Shown piece after piece: positions 11,896 to 22,678 of a DNA stretch of 64,000 bases. The first letter of the stretch is position 1. Every line of letters begins with the position of its first letter. Origin of the DNA: Paulownia fortunei (lineage: Eukaryota; Streptophyta; Magnoliopsida; Lamiales; Paulowniaceae); assembly GCA_019321725.1 (NCBI GenBank), contig CM033106.1, positions 24,659,618 to 24,723,617 of the forward strand, in the 5' to 3' direction. The position numbers and the translations under genes were made by a program. Under the pieces are notes generated by a model. The model was not told the origin of the DNA, did not search any database, and saw only the letters and a program-made list of their open reading frames with translations.

Positions 11896-12155
11896 TCATG
11901 AAAAAATTGCCCTAAACCCTACAATACTTCTTATTTGGCGGGGCAAAAAGTTCATTTATGAGTCTCTAAGTGGCACCATTTTCACGATTAACTTCCACTC
12001 CAACCTAAGTTTTAGGATTTTGATAATTTTTTTGCACCATTAAAATAAGAAGTATTGTAGGGTGAGCAATTTTTTCATGGGTCTCTAAGTAGCAGCATTT
12101 TCAGGATCAACTTCCACTCTAACCTCGGTTTTAGGATTCTTCTACGATTTTTGCT
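11896..12155. repeat. Foldback structure combined with a direct repeat
   Basis: A perfect 20-bp inverted repeat (ccctacaatacttcttattt at 11917-11936, complement at 12043-12062) extends with few mismatches outward to about 40 bp (catgaaaaaattg at about 11898, complement near 12077). In addition, the loop segment 11945-12015 (gtctctaagtggcaccattttc, acttccactccaacct, gttttaggatt) recurs directly at 12077-12150. A sequence copied in both inverted and direct orientation suggests a rearranged foldback element. Confidence 0.75.
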
Positions 12156-12886
12156 TAGAATTCAAGATTTGAGGTTTGGGATTAGGGGAGAAATGGTTGA
12201 AAGGGAATTTTGCGTGGTTTAGGTAAAAAAATGACGTTTTTAGTGCTATTTTGAAGTCATCTACAAGGCACATGACTTAATTTTCACTCCATTTTGCCAT
12301 TTTGCCACAAGGCAAGAGTTCCCTTTTGTTTTTAAACATGAAATAAACCATTTTCCACATAAGATGCTAGGCAATCTCATTTTTGGTTTCAAAATTTACC
12401 CCAAACAAAATTGGTATAATTTGACCTTAACCTATTGTCATCCTTAAAACATAACGTTAAAAACACAAACTTGACAGCTATGATTTGATAAGAAGTTCAA
12501 AAATTTTGAACCTTTACTCTAAGTTCTTTGTGAATTTATTTATTTTATATTTATATATTTGGTTTCTCTTACTAAAACATGATTTTTTTTTTTATTTGCA
12601 ACAATTGTTTATGTCCATAGACTTTTACATTTTTCTTGTATTATGTTCAAAATATAATTATCTTCAGTTGCCAATTTTCTGGCTTGCTTCATCAATCTTG
12701 TATGACAGTTCAATGTGAAGCCATATATATATAGTTCGATCATTTATCAAGTACACAGAGTTTGAAAAAATAAGTAGTTTCGCTTTTTAAACGAGTTAAT
12801 TACGCTTATGAGGGTGTTAATTGTCGTAGTCATTGACCTGAACAAATTACTAGACAGAAACTTATGGAAATTTTGAACTGGGAAAG
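12156..12886. other. Intergenic DNA left of the copia remnant; no 5' LTR recognised
   Basis: The 5' LTR and leader of the copia element should lie here, but nothing resembles its 3' LTR (17819-18117). The frame at 12485-12718 is hydrophobic low complexity and is not supported. Confidence 0.5.
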
Positions 12887-13640
12887 TTGATGAAGTCTAT
12901 ATCAAAGGAAAAGGCGCAGAAGAGAAGACTATGGTACCACGGAAGAGTTCAAATCCTGAATTATGTGGATATCGAAAAGGCAAACGGTAAAGATGAGGCG
13001 AACACTATGATATTTATACGTCATCATCTATACGAGGATCTGAAAGATGAACACATACAAATTGAAAGACCATTTGAGATTTGACATAAACTCAAGGGCA
13101 TATTTGATCACACCAGAATTGTGATACTCCTGCTGGCACAATATGATTGGCAACATTTGAGGTTGTAGGACTTTATGCCTGTTGCCGAATATAGTTCGGT
13201 ATTATTCAAGATTGAATCCAGACTAGTTCTTTGTGGAACAAAATTATGTGAAAATGATAAACTAGAGAAGACTTTCTCTACAATGCATGCCTCAAACATA
13301 ATGCTCCAACAACAATATAAATATTGCCAGTTTAAAACATACTCTGAATTAATTTATGTTATTCTCACTATCGAGAAGACCAATGAGCTGCAGTTAAAAA
13401 ATCATGATTTGTGACCTTTTGGGTCTCAAGCAGTGCTTGAAGCACATGCTAGTTCCAGTAGATCAGTGGGCTGATTTAGAGGTCGTGAGCATATATTCGG
13501 GCACGGTGCCCGTAGAGCTGGTGGATGTGGTGGTCCTCATCGAGATACTTGCAGAGATGACCATGGCAGACGTAACTATTCACACCGAGATGATTATCCG
13601 GTCAGGCAGACACATGCAACTGAGACAATAGGGCCACTTG
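12887..13640 (+). pseudogene. Copia gag remnant
   Basis: Gag of the UBN2 family. Conserved signatures are IFIRHHLYEDLKDEHIQ (about 13010-13065), LLAQYDWQHLRL (13130-13165), EYSSVLFKIESRLVLCG (13181-13230) and LEKTFSTMHASNIMLQQQY (13261-13320). All are in one frame and are interrupted by stops near 13082 and 13169. The region after 13414 is frameshifted and Arg/Gly/His-rich (the GRG-type tail) without a readable zinc knuckle. The N-terminal third of gag is missing. It is non-functional. Confidence 0.85.
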
Positions 13641-14028
13641 CTGTTGTTGAGGCCAACACATCTGAGTTCATGTGTGATCAAAATCCTATCCAGAATAGGA
13701 AGTCAGTTCTTTGAGCTGCCAGATTTCTTTGAGGATCTCGATTCTGCGGCACAAGGTGCCGAGTGGTGGCAACGTACCCAAACTTAGGATTTTTTTATAA
13801 TTATGATCATTTTGTTCCTATTGTACATACCATGTACATACCTCCCTCGGATAGTATATTTCACAAGGTTGAGTTTCTTTTGACTGTGTTTATGTACATA
13901 TCTTTCCGAATGATACATTCCCGAGGTTGATCTAACATTTTGATGTTTTATAAAATCATGAATTTATTATCATAATATTTGCAAGTAATATTATAATTCC
14001 GATATTAATTTTATATTATTTAATTGGA

Positions 14029-15423
14029 ATGTACAAGGGAAACGCTGACAAAAGAGACTATTATCTACTTGATAGTGCAACAACGCATTTAATATTAACA
14101 AATAAAGTATATTTCTCGAGTATAACATTATGCAAGGCAAAAGTTAGAACCATATCAGGTCCCATTGAGATTATAGATAGCTCCAAGAATGCAACAATTG
14201 TATTGCCTAATGGTACCACTCTGCAAATTGAAAATGCATTATTATCTTATAGATCGAAAAAAATCTACTGTGTTTTAAGGATGTGCGTCGCAATGGATAT
14301 CATTTAGAGATACTGATTGAAAATAACAAAAAGTATCTATGTATCACATCCTATGAATTGGAAAAAAGAACCATCCATAAGAAATTTGAAGCAACAACTT
14401 CTGGACTGTATTGTATTCCAATTCAAGCTTTCGAATCCTATGCTACCATGCCTTGTAAGCTGGTGAATCCTAAAATATTTGGGTTATGGCATGATCGCCT
14501 AGGCTACCCGGGAACTACTATGATGAGTAGGATTGTAGAACATACTAGAGGACATTCATTAAAAAACACAAAGATGTTTATGTCCAAAGATTATTTCTGT
14601 GAACCATGTTCACAGGGAAAGCTCATTACTAGACTTTCCACAGAAAAGGTTGGTTATGAATCACCATCATCTTTACAATATATTCATGGTGATATTTGTG
14701 GACTAATAAACCTTGCAAGTGGACCAATTAGATATTTTATGGTTATAGTTGATGCATCCTATAGATGGTCCCACGTGTACTTATTGTCTACACGCGACAT
14801 TATTTTTGCACGTTTATTAGGGCAAATTATTAAACTCCCAACATATTTTTCTGATTATCAAAAAAATATAAGAACGGATAATGCTGGAGAATTTACATCA
14901 AAGAGGTTTGATGAGTATTGCGTAGCACTGGGAATTAATGTTGAGCACCCGTGGCACATGTTCACACTCAAAATGGATTGGCAGAATCCCTCATTAAATG
15001 GGTTCAGATCATTGCTCGCACTTTGTTGATGAGATCTAAATTCACTAGTGTAGTATGTGGTCATGCAGTATTGCATGCATTATCATTAATTAGATTACGC
15101 TGCACTGCTTATCATATGCACTCCCTGATGTAGTCGACACTGGTTTTGAGTTGGATATTTAGCACCTATGCATATTTGGTTGCGCTGTACAGGTGCCGAT
15201 TCCACCTTCTCAAAGGACAAAAATGGGTCCTCAATGCCGACTTGGCATATACATTGGGTTTGATTCACCGTTAATTATTCGATATCTGGAACCAATAACA
15301 GGTGACTTATTTACCTCTAGATTTGCGGACTGTCATTTTAATGAAATAATGTTTCTATCAATTGGTAAGGATATGGTTATTATTGTTAGTGATAAACCAA
15401 AACCAGTTGACATTTTCTCCTGA
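14029..15423 (+). pseudogene. Copia protease-integrase remnant
   Basis: The protease active site is YLLDSATTH (about 14059-14085; D-S-A replaces the commoner D-S-G). A GAG-pre-integrase zinc region follows: LWHDRLGYPG, where the usual second His of GHPG is Tyr, and CEPCSQGK. In the integrase core, IHGDICG supplies the first Asp and RTDNAGEF the second. The third acidic residue lies in the HVHTQNGLAES segment after a frameshift near 14950. The C-terminal signature RTKMGPQCRLGIYIGF lies at 15208-15255. Frame changes occur at about 14290, 14950 and 15130. This is an inactive relic. Confidence 0.9.
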
Positions 15424-15954
15424 AATGATCAAAACATATCCCATTTAGACCCACGTACCTCTGAATGTGAAAATGAGGTAAATAGAATCATCCATTTATA
15501 TAATATTGCTAATAGACTTCCTAACGCATTTAATGATGTTAGAAACATCACGAAGTCTCATATTCCAACTGCGAATACTCCAGCTAGGATCGTTGTTCCT
15601 GATGAACATACGACAATGGATGATGATCTCCCACGACAAAAATGAGATAGACCTATTGAATCGAATAACACTATTCCTTATAAACGAAGGGGGAGCATTA
15701 ATGAATCCACTAATCAAATGGGTCCTAGTTAGCATGCTCTAGTTAAATCTATAGAGCCTAATGCTTTAGAAAAGGAAGTAATAAAAATTACAAATCTTGG
15801 GAATATCGAGAATCTCCTAAGCTATTGTAATGAAATATGGGATCGAAATGAGATAATCATCGATGATATTTTTGCATTCTCGATTGCTCAAGAAATTATA
15901 AACAATAATTATGATTGTGAACCACGTTCCATAATAGAATGTCGTCAAAGAAAT
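15424..15954 (+). pseudogene. Copia linker between integrase and reverse transcriptase, degraded
   Basis: Polyprotein linker with many stops. Recognisable short segments of this lineage include KSHIP.ANTPARIVVP (about 15553-15600) and HLDPRTSECE.EV (about 15441-15480). There is no catalytic role here. Confidence 0.6.
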
Positions 15955-17083
15955 AATTGGCCGAGGTGGAAGGAAGCAATAAAATCTAAATTAGCTTCCC
16001 TAGAGAAACATAATGTATTTTGGTTGATTACTCGAGCCCCGGATAACGTAAAGCCCGTTGGATATAAGTGGGTGCTTGTTCAAAAAAGAAATGAGAAAAT
16101 GAGATTGTGAGGTATAAAGCCTGACTCATTGCTCAAGGATCTCCTAGAGACTTGAGATTGATTATGATATGACGTATTCACCTGTGATGGATACGATCAC
16201 TTTCCATTTTCTTATTAATATGGTTGTCCACGAGAGTCTGGACATGTGTCTAATAGACGTAGTCACAACCTATTTGTATGGTTCATTGGATTATGATATT
16301 TATATGAAAATTCTGAATGGATTTAAAATGCCTAAGTTAGACACACCCCGTGAGCTATACTCAATCAAATTACAGAGATCATTGTATGGATTGAAGCAAT
16401 CCAGTTGCATGTGGTATCATAGATTAAGTGAGTACCTTATCAAGGAAGGCTACAAAAATGATCCTATCTGCCCATGCATTTTTATTAAAAGATCAGATAT
16501 CATATTTGTTATCATTGCAGTTTATGTAGATGACATGAACTCGATTGACACTCCTAAAGAGTTAGCTAACACTGCTGAATACCTAAAGAAAGAGTTTGAG
16601 GTTAAAGATCTTGGGAAAACCAAACTCTGTCTTGGTCTTGAGCTAGAGCATAGAAATAATGGAATACTTGTCCATCATTCAACTTATATTAAGAGATTGC
16701 TCAAACGAATTAACATGGATAAAGTTTATTCCTTGAGTACCCCTATGGTCGTGCGCAGTTTGGACCCTGAGAAAGATCCGTTCCGACCTAAGAAACCTGA
16801 TGAGGAGATATTTGGCCCTAAAGTGCCATATCTCAATGTTATTGGAGTACTGATGTATTTAGCACAGTGCACTAAACCAAATATCGCTTTTGCAGTAAAT
16901 GTACTTGCTCGATATAGTTCTGAGCCGACCCTGAGATTCTGGAATGGTGTTAGACATATTTTTCATTATCTTTGTGGTACTACAGATTTAGGGTTATTCT
17001 ATTCAAAAGAAGCAACTAATCTAGGGTTAGTTGGTTATGTTGATATGGGATATTCATCTGACTCACACAAAGCTCTCTCATAA
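15955..17083 (+). pseudogene. Copia reverse transcriptase remnant
   Basis: Starts with WPRWKEAIKSKLASLEKHN (about 15958-16015), then GYKWVLVQKRNE, a frameshift and stops near 16105-16170, then a long open part from 16169. Conserved signatures are CLIDVVTTYLYGSLD (first catalytic Asp, about 16248-16290), RSLYGLKQSS, and AVYVDDM (16519-16540), which carries the catalytic Asp pair. DLGKTKLCLGLELE and the LMYLAQCTKPNIAFAVN segment follow. The RT core between 16169 and 17083 is unusually well preserved for such a damaged element, but the frame is closed at both sides. Confidence 0.93.
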
Positions 17084-17531
17084 ACCAATTATTTATTTTG
17101 CTATAATGGTACAACCACATCATGGCGGTCAACTAAACATATATTAGTAGCTACATCTTCTAATCACTTAAAAATAATTTCTTTTTATGAAGCCAGTAGA
17201 GAGTGTGTCTGGTTAAAATCAGTTATAACACATATACTAAATGCTTGTCAATTAAAATTGGTTACATACACCCCTACTATTATTTATGAGGATAATGCAG
17301 TTTGTATAGCGCAAGTGAGGGATGGATACATAAAATGTGATAGGACCAAGCATATTTCATCAAAGTATTTCCATACACTCGAGCTTTAAAAAAATGGAGA
17401 GATAGATGTCCAACAGATTCGATCATGTCACAATCTTACTGTTTTGTTTACAAAATTCTTGCCAACATCGACATTTGAAAAATTAGTATGTGGCATAAGT
17501 ATGAGAAGAGTTAATATGAAGCAAGATTGAT
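17084..17531 (+). pseudogene. Copia RNase H remnant
   Basis: In the same frame as the reverse transcriptase after a stop at 17081. EASRECVWLKSVITHI (about 17188-17235), YEDNAVCIAQ (17287-17316) and RTKHISSKYFHT (17341-17378) are the conserved C-terminal signatures. A further stop follows near 17387, and the end is at MRRVNMKQD (17530). Confidence 0.85.
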
Positions 17532-17592
17532 AGCCTAACTCAAGGGGCTTATATTGCTCATTTCAGGGGGAGCAAAAATATATATGGTGTGT

Positions 17593-17765
17593 TGTACTCT
17601 TTTTTCCTTATGTTTGGTTTTTATCTTATTGGGTTTTTCCAACTTAAGGTTTTTAATGAGGCAACTTACAGATATGACTTGGATTTGAGCTTTGCACTCT
17701 TTTTCCCTTCTGATTGATTTTTCTCACTGGGTTTTTAGCTTAAGGTTATTAATGAGGCATATCTA
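17593..17765 (+). repeat. Direct repeat in the copia 3' untranslated region
   Basis: The motif actctttttcc..atgggtttt..aacttaaggtttttaatgaggca occurs twice (about 17597-17665 and 17697-17760). Such tandem motifs before the polypurine tract are common in this copia lineage. Confidence 0.7.
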
Positions 17766-17802
17766 TACTCATCCAATTTACAATAATTGCAATAATGCTA
17801 TG

Positions 17803-18117
17803 TCCAGGGGAAGTATTATGACACATGTCCAACATATATGGACTTTAGCATGCTATATCAAGTGCCATGTGTGTGTACCCTCCAAATGTCATGTGTGTGT
17901 GCCCTCAAGTGTCATGTGTGTGATCCCATTTAGATGCCAAGTGACATGAATGTGAGTGTACTAAATTGTGACAAGTGTCATGATATTTGTTATAAATAGT
18001 TGGCAATTATGTAGAGATTTTATAATATATATATATATATAATGTGTAGTTATATCTGTTAATCTAAAAATACAATAATATATAATATATTAGTATTTTT
18101 TTTTATCATTTCTCACA
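17803..18117 (+). repeat. Copia polypurine tract and 3' LTR
   Basis: Polypurine tract ccaggggaag (about 17804-17813), then an LTR probably starting at TGACACATGTCC (17819). It contains three spaced copies of aagtgtcatgtgtgtg (17858-17925) and a promoter-like tataaatag (17991-17999), and ends near tctcaca (about 18112). The LTR end is approximate because no second LTR is available for comparison. Confidence 0.65.
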
Positions 18118-18249
18118 CTCACCTTCTTTCAACTTTTAGTTGAATTTTAGTGAAGCAAAAACAAAAGCACTACTTCCAAACACTGCTTTTCTACTTTTTT
18201 CTAGCAAAAAGCAGAAAAACACTTTAAATATGCTATAGCAAATGCTCCC

Positions 18250-18442
18250 TTAATCTAGGATTTATGGATATTAACGAGGTTGTTTTCTTGATTTGAATTT
18301 GGGTCTGCATATACTTCAAAATTCCATATTAAATTAAAATTTTATTTTTGAAAATATCTCATTTAAAAATTTAATTCAATCATTTTTGAAGTATCAATCA
18401 ACTTTGATACTAGCAGGCACAATCAACCCATCATATGATGTT
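18250..18442 (+). repeat. Duplicated 0.5-kb segment, unit 1, left half
   Basis: Similar to 32168-32370 (ggatattaacgaggttgtttt against ggatattgacgagattgtttt; gtatcaatcaactttgatactagcagg against gtatcaatcagctttcattctagcagg). The similarity stops at the Mutator-like element and resumes at 28526. Confidence 0.85.
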
Positions 18443-18760
18443 TTTTTATAATGGTAAATCTCACTTTATTCCACTCTATTTTGGTTGAATATCACTTTAC
18501 CACCTTGTACTCTTAATTGTCTCATTTTACTCCCTTGTACTCTCATTCTATCTCATTTTACATCTTTGTACTCTCAATATCTTACTTTACCCCCTTGTAC
18601 TCTAAAAAAATAACCAAATTATCCTTACTAATTATTTGTAGTAAAATTACTTTAAAATTTTATAAAATTAATAGAATTATATTTATATTCTAATAATTTT
18701 TTCAATTTGATTAATTAATACTTGGCATTAAATTTATTTAAGATTTTTTATTGTACTTTA

Positions 18761-19379
18761 ATTTTAATAGTTAATTTTTAATTTAACATAGTTCTTATTA
18801 AATTAGTATATAGTAGAATATTCTTTATCAGCTAATGCACTTTACTTATGAATTTTCTACACAATATAAATTCACAAAATATATAAAATATTTTTAAATA
18901 ATATCTTACTAAATACATAAAAGATTCGTAATATTATTATTAATATAATTATTATAAGTTCATATAAACTATGTTAAATTCAAAAATAATCATTATAATC
19001 AAGTCATAGTAATAAAAATAATTAGTAAAATGATTATGATTTTTTTAAATAGAACATAGTATCTATTAAATTGCAATAATTCGACTATTTATATTTTATT
19101 TAATAGTATTAAATTATACCTAAAAATATTTTTTTTTAAATTTAACATTGCTTTTATGAAATTTTAATAATTCCACTAACAATGAAAAATTTATTTCTAA
19201 TATTTTATGTATTTAACAAAATACTTTTTGGAAATATGTTATATATATTTATTATATTTATGATAAGTATAAAATTTATAAGTAAAATATATTAGTTAAT
19301 AAAAAATATCGTTCAATATAGAAATTTAATAGGAATTATATTTATAAAAAAATAGCTATTAAACTTTAAGAATAATAAA
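18761..19379. other. AT-rich interior of the Mutator-like element
   Basis: No coding potential; very AT-rich with weak internal repeats such as aaatacataaaagattcg and a diverged complement near 19198-19215. The last three bases (aaa, 19377-19379) are the left target duplication of the CACTA element. Confidence 0.6.
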
Positions 19380-19600
19380 CACTACAAGAAATTTGTATTT
19401 TAGCGACGAACTTTTTCGTCGCTAACAACGATAAAGAATCCCTTAGCGACGCAATTCATAAAAACTTTCATTACTAAAATATATAAAAAAAATATTTAAT
19501 TTCTAGCGACAAACTTTGCATCATTCGTCACTAACTTAACAATGAAAACCTATAATTCGTCGCTAAGTTTAGCGATGATTAGATTTTTTTTAAATATTTT
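19380..19600. repeat. CACTA left subterminal repeats
   Basis: Repeated tagcgacgaa / ttcgtcgctaa motifs in direct and inverted orientation (for example 19402-19430, 19442-19452, 19503-19550). These are the presumed binding sites for the element's DNA-binding protein. Confidence 0.85.
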
Positions 19601-20173
19601 GTTTATTTTGATCTTTTTATCATGTTTTAAACAACAAATTCAAATTATACCCTATTCATCACAGCCATTCACAAATATTCAACAACCCCCACAATATATC
19701 TAACAACCATTCACAAGATATTTATCAGTCCAACAATTTAAACATTAACTAAAAAATATTTCATTAAAAAACTCATCGTATATTAAAGAAAATATCATAT
19801 ACACAAATCATACAAATGAATCATTAAACAAACTACTATAAAAGTTAACATTAAAAGTAAAATATTTTCATATACAAATTAGACAGAAATCTAATACACC
19901 TAAATGAAAATCAAAATAAGAATCTTCAGGTGTTTTTCCAGCCATGACTGCAGAATAACAAACCAAAGATGTAATTAGAAATAAATCAATATTATATATT
20001 AAACATAATCGTATATATCAAAACAACAGCAATGCCTAATATGAATAACATCGACATAACAATTAATCCATTAAAAAAAGTAGTGAAATATTTACACAAA
20101 ACTAAGTCTGAGGCGGTGGAGGCCGGGGTGGAGCTGAGGAGGATGGTTGTTGCTGGATCAGCGACTATATCGC
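19601..20173. other. CACTA 3' non-coding region
   Basis: AT-rich, without coding signatures, between the left subterminal repeats and the end of the Transposase_24-type pseudogene. Confidence 0.6.
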
Positions 20174-21797
20174 TTACGATGCACCGAGAGACACCTTATT
20201 AAGAAATTGTACAATCATGGCTTGTTGTGACTCCATGAGATGAAGTCTGTCTTTACAAACAAATAGCTCAGTCCTGGTGTCTGCTAGCTCGGTTCTCGTG
20301 TATGCTAGCTCATCATGTGTCATATGCAGCTGATCTCTAAGCGTTGTATTGGTTGGTTTGGATGATGTAGCATCATAAGTAGTCGACCTGAGAGGTTTGG
20401 GCCCATTTCCAAGCTCACACACATACCACGAGCGTGCACCGAGGACATGATCACACACATTATCTGCAATTTGTACATCGTCTAAGGCGTGAGCATCATC
20501 CCCGCTGTGTGAGCCTGTGCCTCTCGGTACTCCTCTCAAAATTGTACCATCTCATCCTAAAATTAATAAATGTCAACATATTTAGTTTTAAATAAATTGA
20601 AAAGAAACAATTGAATTGATTTATTTCTTACATATGCGCTCTGAGTTCTATCTCCTACCCAGCCCTTCGTTGTGCTGTAGTGAGTTTAATTAAAAATAAT
20701 AATCCAATCTTTTCTATTAGTAGTTCCATCAGTCTAGAAATATCATATGTCATATGTTAGTTAATGAATAAAGTAATTATTTAAATAAAACTTAATATTT
20801 TATATACTTACACCATCGTAACTGTACTGTACAAATGACTTTGAACATCCGCAATGATTATAAGGCAACTATGCTCGATTTGTGGAGTTCGTCGCTGACC
20901 TTTTCTGTAAAAAAGAAGAAGAAGTTAAAGCAGTAAACATCATAAGATTAAATTAATAAATATAAGATTTCATTAAATAAATTAGCTAAAACTTAAGTTT
21001 AAATTTACCTTAAACTCCTCTGACTCGAATAATGTGCATATATACTCCCAATCTGCCTGAGTCTCACAGAAATCATGAGGCATATGTTTCAATCGCTCCT
21101 CCCAAGGTAGGGCTGTGAGACTTTTATAGTGTTTGTGCATCTTCTGGTGGTTGTCTCTGAATCGAGCAGTCGTCAGTCTGTCGGTCTCTTTCTTAACTGA
21201 CTCTAGTCCTGTGCCAAAATTTACAGTAAATATAACCTTCAAAAAAATATATGTTAACATTTAATATATCAAAGATAAAATGAACTGATAAATAAAATAG
21301 TTAATTATACTAACCGACAACCGATCAAATATGGGCCTCTTATGCTCCTCTGTAATGTGCCTCCAATCAACAATTTGTAACGGTGCAAACTTCTTCACTG
21401 CTACACCAAGCTCTGTCATAAAGGAGGATTCATGTTGCCCTTTAGGGCGGCCATTAGATTTGCAAAATGTGGCTGGTATCCTCCCCATCTCCTCTATATA
21501 ACGTCTGAGTTTGTCACCATGTGCGGCTCTCGTATCTCGATGTTGCCTCTACGTAGAAACTACAATAGTAAAAATAAAGTTAGATTGTTGTTCAACATAA
21601 TTATTAAATAACGATAATATAAAATAAGTTAAAAAACAAAACAGACCATCGAATATACCCTCCTCCATCGGAATGTCAGAATTAGCTCGATTAATAACTA
21701 GTTGCTCCTCAATCCATTTAGGAGACATACTAATAAAAAACAAACATATGGTTAAACATATAATATAAATAAGATTATTTATGAACTTTACTAACAA
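20174..21797 (-). pseudogene. CACTA Transposase_24 (Ptta/En/Spm, TNPA-like) gene remnant
   Basis: Minus-strand pieces in order: about 21797-21640, a start region with PKWIEEQLVINRANSDI. Then 21488-21300, PATFCKSNGRPKGQHESSF (the GRPKG-type motif of plant Transposase_24) with VDWRHITEEHKRPIFDRL. Then 21220-21010, TARFRDNHQKMHKHYKSL and MPHDFCETQADWEYICTLF, the conserved Trp/Cys/Phe core. Finally 20539-20174, with HMTHDELAYTRTELADTRTE, a probable coiled coil near the C-terminus. The pieces are separated by AT-rich gaps that look like introns. In En/Spm the equivalent protein binds the subterminal motifs and assists transposition. Exon borders were not fixed, and stops between pieces suggest it is dead or only partly spliceable. 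Confidence 0.75.
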
Positions 21798-22678
21798 ATT
21801 AGGAATAATATTAATCTATTTAAAAATTTTACTGTAAGCAAAACTTGAAGGAGGTCCTGTAGTAGAGAGTAGTTATAGGGTGCAAACAACTGCTAGCGAA
21901 TGACTGAAAAAAATTAATAATTAGTAAACATAATCAGAAGATATAAACAATAATAAAGGAATGAAATAAAGTTAGAGATAAAGCAAATGATGTCTACGGG
22001 AAAGTTCATAAGTTCATAATGTCTTATGATTCGTAATGTAAAGATTATCAAGTCATCTAAGTTCACGATATCTTAGTGTGAAGATCTTAATTTTTTCTTA
22101 ATTTCTTAACATTAGAAATTGAATGAATAAATAGAAAATACGAATAACATAGTATGAATACTTAATAAAATGAAGTAAAATAAAAGTTGATAGTTCATAC
22201 CATTAGTCACTACCATCATCAGACAACAATATTTACTCTTCTCCTGTACTATCTAATTCAGTGTCTTCATCTTCATCAGTAATGAAATTATGCATGTTCT
22301 TAGAGAAACTTGCTTGTGTATCCAACAATTCTATATGCTCAGCTCGAATGTCTAGTCTCTAAAGATATGAAATTTCTAAATCTTCACTAACACTTAAGCT
22401 TATCTCATCTGATGAAATCTCTTGATTAGACTCATTGTTGGATGAACTTTCAAATTTATGTTCCTCGCTATTTCTGTCTTCCTTTTCAGTTACTTCATAT
22501 ATTTCTCAATGCTGCACCTTTTGCACAACTTTCCATCTTTCTCCATGCTTTATATAATTCCTTGTTTTGCCTGAGTTGCCAAAATGAATGGATCATCCTC
22601 ATACTATGTTTTAGACATGTCAATACATGTTAAACCAAACTTTTACACGACTGATTTTTTTTTCGGGTTACACTGGAA
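21798..22678. other. Spacer between the two CACTA genes
   Basis: Mostly non-coding; 22230-22640 has serine/glutamate-rich frames on the minus strand that may be the C-terminus of the TNP2-type protein, but no domain is readable. The plus frame at 22442-22633 is a shadow. Confidence 0.5.

Larger units (their letters stand above)
12887..18117 (+). mobile_element. Decayed Ty1/copia LTR retrotransposon lacking its 5' end
   Basis: Gag, protease, integrase, reverse transcriptase and RNase H regions follow in the copia order on the plus strand, then a polypurine tract and a 3' LTR. The polyprotein is interrupted by many stops and frameshifts, and the gag N-terminus and 5' LTR are not recognisable. 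It is a relic that cannot transpose on its own. It lies within duplicated unit 1 and ends just before the segment at 18250 that is shared with unit 2, so it contributes to the expansion of unit 1. Confidence 0.9.

Noticed and set aside
12156..12886. 5' LTR of the copia element
   Set aside because: No similarity to the 3' LTR at 17819-18117 and no primer-binding site could be seen.
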